Assembly (NCBI RefSeq): GCF_009765985.1
Contig: NZ_LMUM01000027.1
Location: 1 to 64,000 of the forward strand
Source of the DNA: Acidobacterium sp. S8
GTDB lineage: Bacteria > Acidobacteriota > Terriglobia > Terriglobales > Acidobacteriaceae
Reading direction: 5' to 3'
Length of the DNA stretch: 64,000 nt
A program made the translations under genes and the position numbers. The notes beneath the pieces were generated by a model. That model was given only the letters and a program-made list of their open reading frames with translations, did no database searches and was not told the DNA's origin. The stretch's first letter is position 1, and each line of letters begins with the position of its first letter. Shown in pieces: positions 34,756-44,194 of the stretch.

Positions 34756-36341
34756 CAGAATTTGTATCCTGCTCCCAAACCGATGACATTACTGTCAGCG
34801 GGAAGTCCCGTGACAGGTGAACTTGTCAGATGCCGGTACTCGAGAGAGAAGAGCAGATATGCGCTTGGACTGTAAATTATATTGCTGGTATATGTACGAT
34901 TTCGAGCCAGATTCATGTACATAGAGCCTCCGGGAACCGCATAACGCCGCAGTTCCCCTGCGAATACGTTGTCCAAACCAAAGGCCTGGTTCATCTGGAT
35001 TTGTTCACTGAACTTCTCCTTAAGTTGCATCCATCCGCCAACATCATCGAGTGGCCGGATGTAGTAAACGCCTGATTCCGGATCTGCGCGATATGCGAAA
35101 TCCTTGTATGCGCCGCCGCCGAGGCCGCCGAGGGCCATTCCGCGGTAAGCACTCGCCGTCAATTCAAAATGGGTTGACAGGGCCAGCCGCGAATCGAGCG
35201 TACCTGCCCAGGAATCGAAGCTGTGCCCCAGAGCGCTGCGATGAGGTGCGAAATATCCGCCGGCACCAAAACTACTGGCTTGTTCGCCGGAACCGAGCAA
35301 GGCGATGTGAGTCTCGACCCCGGGCCATCGGCTCTGTTCCGCACTGTTGGCGATCGATGCCTGAGATTCGGTCATAGAAGGAGATATCGAAGGAGTTAAA
35401 GGCGCATCGCTTACATCGACCAACGCGGCTTCCAATTGCAGGCTACGTGAGCCGGCAAGCCTCAGGTTCTGCGTTACACCTGCTTGTGGGTTCCAGGTCC
35501 ATAGATTGCCAGACCATGCGAGAGGTGGGACGGAAACCGCCGTCAGGGAAGTCGGCACATCGGGGCTGAAGATCGGACGATCAAGTGAGAAATAGGCTTT
35601 GGTGCGGTCCCATTCCAGAAATGCATGAGCGGTGCGGAGTCGTAGTATCATGCTGCTCGTGCCGTAATATCCCGAATAACCTGCAACTTGACTGTCGGAT
35701 TGTGAGTTTCCATCGAAGTCCACACGCAGATCAGCATAGCTGCGTGCTCCAAAGAGTTGCGGACCGCGCGCATCGAATCCCAGTACCGTCTGCCTCACGG
35801 AGGCTCCTGTGCTGCCTCCTCCCGGAATGGCCAAAGTCGGCGTTGCCGCCACATCGACCGCGCTTGTATTGACAAAGGTATTCAATAGCAACAGGCCGGT
35901 GATTTTCACTGGAAACTTCGACTCACTCTCCACTTTGGTTTGTTCGTGGGTTGCAATCTGGGAGGCCTGCATCGCTTGGCGTTCCTGAATGTCTTCGATC
36001 GCTTCCGCAGTATTAACAGGCGCGGCCGATGATGCTTCCTGTGTCCGAGTTGAGGATAGTGGACTCGTACTCGATCCACTGTTTGCGATTTCGCGTTGCA
36101 AAGCAGTCAGTTGCTGCCGCATTTCATCCAGTTGATGTTGAGATTGCTCAAGTTGCGTCTGCGTACGTGTCATCGCTTCAATTAGATTTTGAATCTGCTG
36201 TTGCAAACTTGTTTGATCTACAGTTTGTGCGAGGAGACTGTTCACCCGGAAGCAGTGCAATATCAGGACAAGGAATAACACTCCACTCACGCCAAGACGG
36301 CAACCATAGGGATGCCTTCGTCTAAATCTGTACATTCTCAT
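34755..36341 (-). CDS. Outer-membrane porin-like barrel with N-terminal coiled coil
   Basis: A 528-residue exported protein. After the signal region (VLFLVLILHCFRVNSLLAQ), residues ~42-95 form a coiled coil (LIEAMTRTQTQLEQSQHQLDEMRQQLTALQREI), then a linker and about 350 residues of alternating beta strands with aromatic ends, closing GLGAGYKF with a terminal Phe, the outer-membrane assembly signal. This layout is common in acidobacterial porins partnered with cupredoxins. The ligand transported is unknown. It overlaps the histidine kinase stop by 20 bases and the cupredoxin start by one base, so all three are translationally coupled. Confidence 0.82.
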   Translation of the reverse strand: MRMYRFRRRHPYGCRLGVSGVLFLVLILHCFRVNSLLAQTVDQTSLQQQIQNLIEAMTRTQTQLEQSQHQLDEMRQQLTALQREIANSGSSTSPLSSTRTQEASSAAPVNTAEAIEDIQERQAMQASQIATHEQTKVESESKFPVKITGLLLLNTFVNTSAVDVAATPTLAIPGGGSTGASVRQTVLGFDARGPQLFGARSYADLRVDFDGNSQSDSQVAGYSGYYGTSSMILRLRTAHAFLEWDRTKAYFSLDRPIFSPDVPTSLTAVSVPPLAWSGNLWTWNPQAGVTQNLRLAGSRSLQLEAALVDVSDAPLTPSISPSMTESQASIANSAEQSRWPGVETHIALLGSGEQASSFGAGGYFAPHRSALGHSFDSWAGTLDSRLALSTHFELTASAYRGMALGGLGGGAYKDFAYRADPESGVYYIRPLDDVGGWMQLKEKFSEQIQMNQAFGLDNVFAGELRRYAVPGGSMYMNLARNRTYTSNIIYSPSAYLLFSLEYRHLTSSPVTGLPADSNVIGLGAGYKF

Positions 36342-38247
36342 GTGCAGCCACCTGATCGCGATGTTTTGATTCAGTTACTGTCATGTCTTGCTCAGGAAGG
36401 TTGCGTGCTACCTTCATTTGAAAAATTGTTTCTCCGGGACGACTGCTTAGCAGAACCACTTCTCCTCCATGTTCCGCAGCAATGCAATGAGCGAGCGTGA
36501 GGCCTAATCCGGTCCCTTTTTGCTTGCCTTCGCTCACAAATGGCTCAAAAAGAGTATTCCGAATGTTTTCGGGAACGCCTGCCCCATTGTCAATTACCTT
36601 GATGAACACATAATGCGCTTCCGTCTGCAAAACTATCGCAACTTTCGCCGCGTCTTCCGATGCACGAACGGATTGGCACGCATTGATTAGCAGGTTGAAA
36701 ATGGCGCGCTCAATCTGCTTTCCGTCCACGACGACTGCGGTCTCTGTGGGCTCACCGTATTGTGCTTCCATCACAACGCCTTCCGCATCTGGATGCTGAC
36801 GTGCCAGCGAAGTTGCTCGCTCCAGCAGCGTAACCATCAATTCCGCGGACCGTCTGGTACCTTTGCCTGATCGGCTGAAGATGAGCAGTGATTCGATCAT
36901 GTCGGTTGTGCCATGAACGGCAGAACGGATATCTGCAAATATTTCCGATCGCTCTTTTGATAAGAGCCGGTCCGAGGCAAGAAATTCCGCATTAGCGTAT
37001 ATGGCTGCCAGATAGTGGCGAAGATCGTGAGATACCGAGCTAGCCATGCGGCCAATCGTTGCCAGCCGCTCTGATTCCAGGAGCGCCCCATTCACTTGCT
37101 GGATTTCGTCTCGCATGCGAGCAAACGCCGAGCTTAGCTGCCGCACTTCCTGAGTGCCATGCTGCGGGATGAGGTATTCCCTGTTGCCGATGCCAAATGC
37201 CCTTACGCTCTTTGAGAGCTCCTCAAGAGGGCGGGTCACCAATCGAGAAAGGCCAATCATCAGCCCAGTACCAAGAAGCAATGCCATCAAGCCTGCTAGA
37301 ACAATTGTGCGATCGATGCGACTGATCCAGCGTTCGGCCGGTCCAAATGATTTCAGAACAACCAATTGTAATGGCGAAGTTGCGGTAGCAGAGAGGTCTT
37401 CCGAAAAGGCAAGAAAACGCGTATCTCCAAGTTGCACAAATGCGGGCGTCCGGAGCATTTTAGAAATCAGGGGAGATTTTTGAGCCAGCTCCGGCTGAAT
37501 GGACGACGGAAGGGTGCTGGCGACAATCTGACCGCGGCTGAGAAATGTCGCTTCGACCGCGGTGGGTTGGCTCATCTGTCGCACCGTGCGCTCGGTGGAT
37601 GAGCCACTGACCACGTATCCCAAGAGCGTTCCTTCCTCGTCGCTCCCGAAGTAAAACGGTCGAACGGAACAAGCGTATAGCGACTCGCCATCAATGAGAT
37701 AGTGTTTGTCGGGATGAGCCAATAAGGTTTTCAGCCCCTGCCGGAGCTTTGTGTCAGCGGAGGGAACTTTCGTATATGCCGCGACAATCCGACCAGTTGC
37801 ATCTGCGAGAGCAAACAGATCAGCACCGCTAAGTTGCCAAAATTCAACTGCGCCATCTTGAATCGTAAGATCGTCGCCACTGGTCATCAATGCCTTCAGT
37901 GGAGGCAGATCAGCGAGCAGTGCGTTCTCGCGCTCGAGCGCTTCCAGACGTTCGGCCTGCAGACTTTGAAAAGTAACGACGGAGTGGTTCAGATCCTGCG
38001 ACAGATTGTCCGTTATTTGGACACGGAGATCCTGGCGAATGAGAAAGAGGCTGAGACTGGTGATACTCACAATTACCAGTGCCATTGCAAAGACAAGCAG
38101 CACATGCGTGCGTGCGCCCTGCCTGTCGTTCCTGCCTGTGGCCTTGTTTGGTCCGTTTTCGGACGGAAGGTCGGCTTGGCCATTAAGGGACAAATTTATA
38201 CCCTGCACCGTAGATGGTAAGTAGATGTCTTGGATTCGCCGGATCAT
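36322..38247 (-). CDS. Membrane sensor histidine kinase
   Basis: A 641-residue two-component kinase. TM1 (VLLVFAMALVIVSITSLSLFLI) and TM2 (TIVLAGLMALLLGTGLMIGL) bracket a ~220-residue periplasmic sensor with Cache-like features (GESLYACSVRPFYFGSDEEGTLLGYVVSGSS). A HAMP linker follows, then the dimerisation helix with phospho-acceptor His (SSVSHDLRHYLAAI) and the ATPase domain (NLLINACQSV, DNGAGVPENI, GTGLGLTLAHCIAAEHGG). The start is uncertain: ATG 38247 overlaps the response-regulator gene by 65 bases; TTG 38193 also overlaps it slightly. It should phosphorylate the regulator encoded just upstream. Confidence 0.92.
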   Translation of the reverse strand: MIRRIQDIYLPSTVQGINLSLNGQADLPSENGPNKATGRNDRQGARTHVLLVFAMALVIVSITSLSLFLIRQDLRVQITDNLSQDLNHSVVTFQSLQAERLEALERENALLADLPPLKALMTSGDDLTIQDGAVEFWQLSGADLFALADATGRIVAAYTKVPSADTKLRQGLKTLLAHPDKHYLIDGESLYACSVRPFYFGSDEEGTLLGYVVSGSSTERTVRQMSQPTAVEATFLSRGQIVASTLPSSIQPELAQKSPLISKMLRTPAFVQLGDTRFLAFSEDLSATATSPLQLVVLKSFGPAERWISRIDRTIVLAGLMALLLGTGLMIGLSRLVTRPLEELSKSVRAFGIGNREYLIPQHGTQEVRQLSSAFARMRDEIQQVNGALLESERLATIGRMASSVSHDLRHYLAAIYANAEFLASDRLLSKERSEIFADIRSAVHGTTDMIESLLIFSRSGKGTRRSAELMVTLLERATSLARQHPDAEGVVMEAQYGEPTETAVVVDGKQIERAIFNLLINACQSVRASEDAAKVAIVLQTEAHYVFIKVIDNGAGVPENIRNTLFEPFVSEGKQKGTGLGLTLAHCIAAEHGGEVVLLSSRPGETIFQMKVARNLPEQDMTVTESKHRDQVAAHENVQI

Positions 38248-38920
38248 GTTCCAGCTTCTGGCGCAGCTTCAGTATCTGATTATCTACAGTTCGTGTAGTT
38301 GGATAAAAATTATATCCCCATACTTCATTGAGCAAGATATCGCGAGTAAGTACCCGTTCTGCATTTTCGGTAAAAAACTTCAATAATTTGAATTCATGCG
38401 CAGTCAGCATCACAGTACTGCCGGAACGTGCGGCTGTCATTTTCTTAAAATCGATCTCGCAATCTGCAAAACGATAAACTTCTTGGGAAGTTGGTTTGCG
38501 CTGTCGACGAATTGCAGCCTGGACACGCGCCGTAAGCTCGCGGGGACTGAAGGGCTTGGTGACGTAATCATCGGCGCCCAGTTCAAGAAGAAGTACTTTA
38601 TCGACAACTTCGGTAATTGCGCTGAGAACGATGACTGGGATGTTGCTGGAGAGGTTTTTAAACGTCTGGCAAAGTTCGCGACCGGACAGGTGCGGCAGAA
38701 TGAGGTCGAGCACGACGGCCAAAGGCCGCTCAGTGCGAAACATTTCGAGGCCCGTTTGGCCGTCTCCTGCAACCAGGATGGAGTAGTGCTCTTCCGTAAA
38801 GATTCGACGGAGCACCTTCTGCATGCGTGGATCGTCTTCGATGACTAGAATTGTGCCGAGAGTCATTAGCGGAGCTGTGTCTTCTGCCATTTCTGCTACT
38901 AGTTCTCTGTCCTTAATCAT
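38183..38920 (-). CDS. OmpR-family response regulator
   Basis: A 245-residue regulator. The receiver domain (about 22-135) has ILVIEDDPRMQ, the phospho-acceptor Asp in VVLDLILPHLSG and Lys in YVTKPFSPREL. The winged-helix output domain (about 150-245) has MLTAHEFKLLKFFTENAERVLTRDILLNEVWGY and RTVDNQILKLRQKLEHDPANPRHLLTIYGAGYKF. AGAGG precedes ATG. OmpR-family proteins bind direct repeats one helical turn apart; exactly such TTGTCA repeats lie 68 bases upstream of this gene and before neighbouring operons, so I propose it regulates itself and the cytochrome/receptor genes. Confidence 0.93.
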   Translation of the reverse strand: MIKDRELVAEMAEDTAPLMTLGTILVIEDDPRMQKVLRRIFTEEHYSILVAGDGQTGLEMFRTERPLAVVLDLILPHLSGRELCQTFKNLSSNIPVIVLSAITEVVDKVLLLELGADDYVTKPFSPRELTARVQAAIRRQRKPTSQEVYRFADCEIDFKKMTAARSGSTVMLTAHEFKLLKFFTENAERVLTRDILLNEVWGYNFYPTTRTVDNQILKLRQKLEHDPANPRHLLTIYGAGYKFVP

Positions 38921-38987
38921 GATTCAGACCTCTTCTGCTCTATTCTGAACCACGGAAATCTAGTTCAGGCGCCTTTTACGTTAGAAA

Positions 38988-39004
38988 TGACAATGGGATG
39001 ACAA
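38988..39004. promoter_or_regulatory. Direct-repeat operator TGACAA-N5-TGACAA upstream of the response regulator
   Basis: TGACAATGGGATGACAA: two identical hexamers with 11-base period, 68 bases upstream of the regulator ATG. In the direction of that gene it reads TTGTCA-N5-TTGTCA. The same arrangement occurs at 40486-40513, 40558-40574, 48096-48112 and 48142-48158. Confidence 0.7.
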
Positions 39005-39029
39005 TTTTGTTGCTCTACAGCTACGTCTA

Positions 39030-39527
39030 TCAACAGGCTGATAGTAACGAATGCCCATAACGCAGTGACAGATCGAATGGCTCGATATCAGCTAAGCCGC
39101 GCATAAGGATAAAGATAAGAAAAGCAAGGAACGGCGTTTTTGTGTGGCCTGCAGGCAGCTTTCGTATCTGCAGATACATACTGCCGTAAATTCCCAGGAA
39201 TATGCAAACACCGATTAATCCATAAGCATAGAACTGCTGTATCAATTCGTTATGCGCCTGTCGAGCCTCAAATTGATCTGGACCAAAAAGGGGAATTACG
39301 TGCCACGGAATGGAATCCATGCCCGATCCACGGGTGTTGCATCGCTTCGGTGAGAATGTAAAGCCCCAGATGCCGATGCGCCCGGTCAACGTTTCCGGCT
39401 GGCTTCCTGCGTTACTGTAAACGTCGTAGTACGAAGACAGCAGTGTCCCAAATAAACCTACGATAACGACCGCAGCGAGAACAAGCCACAATTTGTTTTT
39501 ACGGCTTATGGATCTGTCATGCATCAA
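39030..39527 (-). pseudogene. O-antigen ligase/polymerase (Wzy_C-like) C-terminal fragment
   Basis: A 165-residue frame with two or three membrane helices. LTGRIGIWGFTF and a downstream GSGMDSIPWHVIPLFG, QFEARQAHNELIQQFYAYGLIGVCIFLGIYG resemble the C-terminal part of O-antigen ligase family proteins, where LTGR-x-IW and AHNxxLQ-x5-G-x-G are conserved. Intact members have 400 or more residues and 10-12 helices; here the first ~250 residues are missing and the part between TGRIGIW and GSGMDS looks altered (FSPKRCNTRG), possibly by indels. It lies downstream of the cytochrome gene on the same strand. Considered a decayed remnant. Confidence 0.55.
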
Positions 39528-39569
39528 CAGGAAGGATTCGCTGATGATAAATGCAACGATGGATATGCC

Positions 39570-40040
39570 TTAGTGCGTATACATTTCTGGAACGCCCTGA
39601 CTGCCGGCCGGAGGCAGGTGGCGCAGAAAAATTACAATCGACCATAGCTCATCATCGCTGAGAATCCCTTTAGAACCAGGCATTCCAGATGGTCGGATGC
39701 CAAAGTCGAGAATCCACTTTAGCTGGCCATCGGTGTATTGCTGTACCTCCCTTGAAGAAAGTGAAGGAATAGGAGGTGAAATATGATCAGCGAACGGTAC
39801 ACCCGTATTCTGGCCGTCCATGCCATGGCAGGCAACACAGTAATGCGAAAACGCCTCTTTTCCGTCGGCGATGGTCTCCGGACTTTCCACTAAAGGGTTA
39901 GCCTGCCTTTTATTGCCAATGAAGAAATGATGTTTGGCAGTGGTAACGATCTTTGTCTCAAGCTTGCCGGGGGGACTGGCTTTGCAAGCGATCAAACCAA
40001 GCATAACGGTAGCGGCAGTTGTCAGTATAAGACAACGCAT
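39570..40040 (-). CDS. Mono-haem cytochrome c lipoprotein
   Basis: A 156-residue exported class-I cytochrome c. The signal peptide ends in LGLIAC, a lipobox, so the protein is probably anchored by a lipidated Cys. The haem site is YCVACHGMDG (CxxCH) at about residue 68, with GIRPSGMPG supplying the axial Met and DDELWSIVIFLRHLP as the closing helix. It follows directly on the CuA-type gene (stop and start adjacent, 40041/40040), so the two are one transcription unit and their products likely exchange electrons. Confidence 0.9.
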   Translation of the reverse strand: MRCLILTTAATVMLGLIACKASPPGKLETKIVTTAKHHFFIGNKRQANPLVESPETIADGKEAFSHYCVACHGMDGQNTGVPFADHISPPIPSLSSREVQQYTDGQLKWILDFGIRPSGMPGSKGILSDDELWSIVIFLRHLPPAGSQGVPEMYTH

Positions 40041-40406
40041 CTAATCCACCACGTGCAAGGTCAACTTCATCGAACCGTGACCGGAGCCGCAAAATACCGA
40101 ACAGTGCCCGACGAAATCTCCTGTCTTTTCCGGTGTGAATTGTGTCTGCGCCGGAATGCCTGAACGGGCTCTCAAGTCAACGTTCAGTTCACGAAAGCGC
40201 AGTCCATGGGCAACATCCGAGCTTTTGAGCACAAGGATCACGGGTTGTCCCTTCTTCAGTGTGATATCAGCCGGATCGAAGCCGAACTTCTTAGCGTTGA
40301 TTTCAATAGTTCGAGGCCCACTTTGGGCACGGATTATTCCTGGGGAACAGGCCATAGGTATCAGAACCGCAAATAATAAGGCCAGCCGTATGCTCTTACC
40401 TTTCAT
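40041..40406 (-). CDS. Soluble CuA-type cupredoxin (COX2/NosZ-like domain)
   Basis: A 121-residue protein with signal peptide MKGKSIRLALLFAVLIPMACSPGIIRAQ (possible lipobox MAC). The mature domain is a cupredoxin with IEINAKKFGFDPADITLKKGQPVILVLKSSDVAHGLRF and GHCSVFCGSGHGSMKL. The spacing C-x3-C-x3-H-x2-M plus the upstream His in AHGL reproduces the binuclear CuA ligand set of cytochrome oxidase subunit II and N2O reductase. Here it stands alone, without an oxidase subunit I gene, as a free periplasmic or lipid-anchored carrier. It is first in the operon with the cytochrome c lipoprotein. Confidence 0.88.
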   Translation of the reverse strand: MKGKSIRLALLFAVLIPMACSPGIIRAQSGPRTIEINAKKFGFDPADITLKKGQPVILVLKSSDVAHGLRFRELNVDLRARSGIPAQTQFTPEKTGDFVGHCSVFCGSGHGSMKLTLHVVD

Positions 40407-40485
40407 ACTGTCTCCTCGACTCGTGGTGACGGCCCAATCCAGCGACCATGTTCTATCCCACGTTATCGATTGGGAGGTTGCTGAG

Positions 40486-40513
40486 TTGTCATGTGGTGGT
40501 TAATCAATTGTCA
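40486..40513. promoter_or_regulatory. TTGTCA repeats between CuA and Oar genes (plus orientation)
   Basis: TTGTCA at 40486-40491 and 40508-40513 are 22 bases apart, with a degenerate middle copy TGGTTA at 40497-40502, giving three hexamers on an 11-base period. They lie 80 bases upstream of the CuA gene (minus) and about 140 upstream of the Oar gene (plus). Confidence 0.6.
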
Positions 40514-40557
40514 TGATTTTGTCGTCCGTGCTTCGCGTGCACATCGGGACAAAAGAG

Positions 40558-40574
40558 TGACAAGTCAGTAACAA
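40558..40574. promoter_or_regulatory. TGACAA-N5-TAACAA repeat upstream of the Oar gene
   Basis: TGACAAGTCAGTAACAA, again an 11-base period, 78 bases before the Oar-like receptor ATG and in the opposite orientation to the neighbouring site, so each divergent operon may have its own copy. Confidence 0.6.
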
Positions 40575-40651
40575 CTCGCGGCCATGGCCATTTCATACTC
40601 TGTCTCGATACCAGGCGAATCTGTCGAGGAACACCCGATGAGTGACGAGCT

Positions 40652-43600
40652 ATGAAAACCCATTTACTGCGAAGGTATTTTGTTGTTTCCGCGATTCTAT
40701 TTCACTTGCTCGTGAACGTAGCCATGGGCCAGACCCCCGGAACAGGCGCGATCTCAGGCATTGTGTACGATCCGTCGGACAGAGTCGTGGCAGATGCAGA
40801 AGCGCGGGTCGTGAATGACGCAACTCAGATATCTCGCTCAGTAAAGACAACTCCGGAGGGAGTGTTTCGGGTGCTACTGCTATCCCCCGGAACGTATGAG
40901 CTTACGGTGAGCTCTCCAGGGTTTGCCTCCTATACCGTCCATTCGATTCAAGTGACGGTAAGCGAGACTAGTTCTGTAAATGTGAAACTTTTCGTCGCTG
41001 GGACGAACACAAGCGTACATGCGGACAGCGTCGCGAAAATTGTAGACTTGGAAAGCTCGACCTTGGGTGGGCTGGTGAATCAAGCAGCGATTCAATCGCT
41101 TCCGTTGTCAAATCGCAACTACACGCAGATACTCGGGCTTTCGCCCGGTGTTGTAGTCGACCTTCCAAACGCGACGGCACTGGGGAGTGGAACTCAGAAC
41201 GTTGCGTCTGATGGCGCAACACCACTGGCGAACAATATCCAGTTCAATGGCATCGATGCGAACAACCTCTCAGAAGATTCGGCGGCCAACGCTGAAACCG
41301 ATGCAGGAACGGCTATTCCCGCGCCGGATACGATCGAGGAATTTCGGGTGCAAACCGCGAACTTCGATGCTGCGTATGGACGCGGATCAGGAGCGAACGT
41401 CGACCTGGTGAGTAGAAGCGGGACAAATAAATTTCATGGTAGCGCATGGGAGTTTGTGCGTAATACAGCATTGAATGCAAATGACTTTTTCTCTAAGCTC
41501 GACGGGCAGCCACGTGCCGACCTGAAACATAATCAGTTTGGCGCAGCTTTGGGTGGCCCAATACTGCGCGACCGAACATTTTTCTTCACTTCTTATCAGG
41601 GTCTAACAGAAGTGAATGGCCTTGGTGATGAGCAGCATCCGATTTTGCCCCTGCTCACCGCAGACCGCTCGGCCGCAACACTGGGCGCGCAGTTTTGTCC
41701 GGCAGGGCATTTGGACAGTGGAGGAGGTCCCGCAACTGGTTATTTAACACAAGCGGGCGGTGTACAGGTCGCATGTGATGGATCGAACATCAATCCAGTA
41801 GCGCTAGCCATCCTCAACGCGAAGTTGTCAAATGGGCAGTTTGTGGTGCCGAGCCCGCAAGTCATACTTCCTGCAACCGGGCAGGATGCTTCGGACCAAG
41901 TGCCAATGGGACAGTCCACTTATGCGATGCCTGCTCATTTTCGGGAAGACCAGTTCACCGTCGATATCGACCAGGTGCTGAGGCAAAAGAATGCCCTTTC
42001 GGGAAAGTTTTTTTACTCGCGTGCTCCTACCGCACAACCGTTCTCCCCAAATGCGGCGAATGTTCCGGGTTGGGGAACTGACAAGCTGAATCGAAATACG
42101 ATGTTCGTGCTGGCTGATACGCATGTCTTCAATGCCAGACTGGTGAACATCGCCCGTTTCGGATATATGCGCTACGACGGGCTTTCAACTGTGCAGAATC
42201 CGCTTACGGCTGCGTCGCTCGGTCAAGGTACGCCAACAGGTGTCGCGAGTCTTACGGCCAATGCTCCAGGGCTGACTGTTGGTGGCTTCACGATCGGTGA
42301 TGCAGGCACGCCTTCGATGTGGCAGGTGACGAATTCATTTATCTGGCAGGATACCGTCGCGATCACGAGTGGCCGACATTATTTTCGCTTTGGTGCGGAA
42401 TTCAAGCGGCACCAAGTTGATCAGGATTTTCCAGAAGAAACCGATGGACTGCTGCAGATCGGCACGTTCAATGATTTTCTGCTTGGACAGAGTGCAACAC
42501 AGAATGGCAGCCCATTTGGCCTGAGCAATGTGAGCACAAGCTTTGCAGGGGCGGGCAATTTTCGCGCCAACGAGCGATATACAGATTCAGCCATTTTCAT
42601 GCAGGACGATGTAAAGCTGACGCAGCGACTGACCATCAATGCAGGCCTGCGCTATGAGGTATTCGGGGCGCCGACTGAGATCAATGGGAGGTTGTCAAAT
42701 TTCAATCCGAACATCGCTACTATCGGACCGATTCCTGCTACCGGGACCCTCAAAGGATTTACGCTAGCCTCGAATTTTAAAGGTTCTGTACCGCCAGACG
42801 TGGTTAGAACGTCATACGCCAGTCTTTACAGAACTCCCTTCGGCGACATTTCGCCGCGGTTGGGTTTCGCATGGCAGGTAATGAGTGCGCCGGCTCTCGT
42901 ATTGCGTGGTGGATACGGTATCTACTATGACCGGCATTCAGCTACGGTTGCTGAGCAGATCATTAATGACCAGCCTTTCACGCTTTCGCAGATTGTTTCT
43001 GGTGCTCCAAATGGTGGCGCAACGCTACAGAGCCCTTTCGTTCCGCTGGTTCCATCTAGTTCCGCCTTTCCGGTATTCATACCTCTCACGCCCACTTCGA
43101 CGCCGTTTATAGAGGCCACCAACCCGAATCTGAGGGATGGGAAGACTCAGGAGTACAACCTCAACGTGCAATATGACATGGGCCACGGGTATTTGCTGGA
43201 GGTGAGATATGTAGGAACAAGATCGGCACAACGCCCAGGGCAAGTCGAATTCGATCAGGCTCTCCTTGCCAGCCCTCAGCATTCAGTGAACGGGGAAACA
43301 ACAAATTCAATCAGTAACGTGAATGCCAGAATGCCGATTCAAGGCATAAGTCAAGGATCGCTCTATACCGACTCGTCATTCATTGCAAACTATAACGCAC
43401 TGCAGGCGAGCATTACGAAACGGATGACCCGCAGTTTTCAGCTTCAGGCAAGCTATACATGGTCAAAGAATCTCGACGAAGTGAATGGTGAAGTCGGTAC
43501 CGACTTCTTCGAACTGCAATTACCGACGAACAATCAGCGCGATTTGCGGCATTCATCCTATGGTCCGGCGGGCACTGATCGTGACCAGAGAGTTGTAGCA

Positions 43601-44179
43601 AATTTCGTTTGGTCGGCGCCTAAGTTCTCTTCAACTCCTAGGCTGGCCCGGTACGCCTTCGCAAATTGGGAATTCTCCGGCATCGCGGTGCTTCAATCAG
43701 GCATCCCTCTCAGCATCTTTGACGGCAATGCAGGTTCTGTTTATGGGCTGATTCCCGGCGAGGTGAGAGCGGAGCGCACAGGAGCCGAGCCCAGGACGCA
43801 CGGCTCGTTGTTCTCGCGTGTCATCAATGGCTATATTGATCCGAATGCATTTACACGCGCCCCAATGGCCCCGTTTGGGACGAGTCTCGCTGACCAGGAT
43901 TTTGGCAATAGTGGCGTGGGCATTATGCGGGGGCCTGGGCAGCACAATCTGGATCTCGCAGTTGAACGCTCCTTTCCAATAAAGGAAGCGGTCAGCTTTC
44001 GCTTCCGGACCGAGTTTTTCAATTTCACGAATACCCCGCAATTCGGAAATCCAAACACAAGCTTGGGTTATACCGATCCGACACTTTTAAATCCATCGGC
44101 GAGTCCAACTTTCGGCAGGATCACGAGCACAGTTGCCAATCCGCGCATCATCCAGTTCGCGGGAAAATTCGTTTTCTAA
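40652..44179 (+). CDS. Oar-like TonB-dependent outer-membrane receptor
   Basis: An 1,175-residue outer-membrane protein of the type expanded in acidobacteria. After the signal peptide (ILFHLLVNVAMGQ) comes a carboxypeptidase-regulatory-like beta sandwich (about 27-115: GAISGIVYDPSDRVVADAEARVV...GTYELTVSSPGF), a plug domain (SLPLSNRNYTQILGLSPGVVVD...FNGIDANN...PDTIEEFRVQTANFDAAYGRGSGANVDLVSRSGTN), then a long beta barrel ending in FAGKFVF with terminal Phe. Such receptors import or handle large substrates such as polysaccharide fragments or peptides with TonB energy. It heads an operon with an HprK-like kinase and an MFS transporter; the operator-like TTGTCA repeats lie just upstream. Confidence 0.92.
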   Translation: MKTHLLRRYFVVSAILFHLLVNVAMGQTPGTGAISGIVYDPSDRVVADAEARVVNDATQISRSVKTTPEGVFRVLLLSPGTYELTVSSPGFASYTVHSIQVTVSETSSVNVKLFVAGTNTSVHADSVAKIVDLESSTLGGLVNQAAIQSLPLSNRNYTQILGLSPGVVVDLPNATALGSGTQNVASDGATPLANNIQFNGIDANNLSEDSAANAETDAGTAIPAPDTIEEFRVQTANFDAAYGRGSGANVDLVSRSGTNKFHGSAWEFVRNTALNANDFFSKLDGQPRADLKHNQFGAALGGPILRDRTFFFTSYQGLTEVNGLGDEQHPILPLLTADRSAATLGAQFCPAGHLDSGGGPATGYLTQAGGVQVACDGSNINPVALAILNAKLSNGQFVVPSPQVILPATGQDASDQVPMGQSTYAMPAHFREDQFTVDIDQVLRQKNALSGKFFYSRAPTAQPFSPNAANVPGWGTDKLNRNTMFVLADTHVFNARLVNIARFGYMRYDGLSTVQNPLTAASLGQGTPTGVASLTANAPGLTVGGFTIGDAGTPSMWQVTNSFIWQDTVAITSGRHYFRFGAEFKRHQVDQDFPEETDGLLQIGTFNDFLLGQSATQNGSPFGLSNVSTSFAGAGNFRANERYTDSAIFMQDDVKLTQRLTINAGLRYEVFGAPTEINGRLSNFNPNIATIGPIPATGTLKGFTLASNFKGSVPPDVVRTSYASLYRTPFGDISPRLGFAWQVMSAPALVLRGGYGIYYDRHSATVAEQIINDQPFTLSQIVSGAPNGGATLQSPFVPLVPSSSAFPVFIPLTPTSTPFIEATNPNLRDGKTQEYNLNVQYDMGHGYLLEVRYVGTRSAQRPGQVEFDQALLASPQHSVNGETTNSISNVNARMPIQGISQGSLYTDSSFIANYNALQASITKRMTRSFQLQASYTWSKNLDEVNGEVGTDFFELQLPTNNQRDLRHSSYGPAGTDRDQRVVANFVWSAPKFSSTPRLARYAFANWEFSGIAVLQSGIPLSIFDGNAGSVYGLIPGEVRAERTGAEPRTHGSLFSRVINGYIDPNAFTRAPMAPFGTSLADQDFGNSGVGIMRGPGQHNLDLAVERSFPIKEAVSFRFRTEFFNFTNTPQFGNPNTSLGYTDPTLLNPSASPTFGRITSTVANPRIIQFAGKFVF

Positions 44180-44194
44180 ACGCAGTGGAGATGG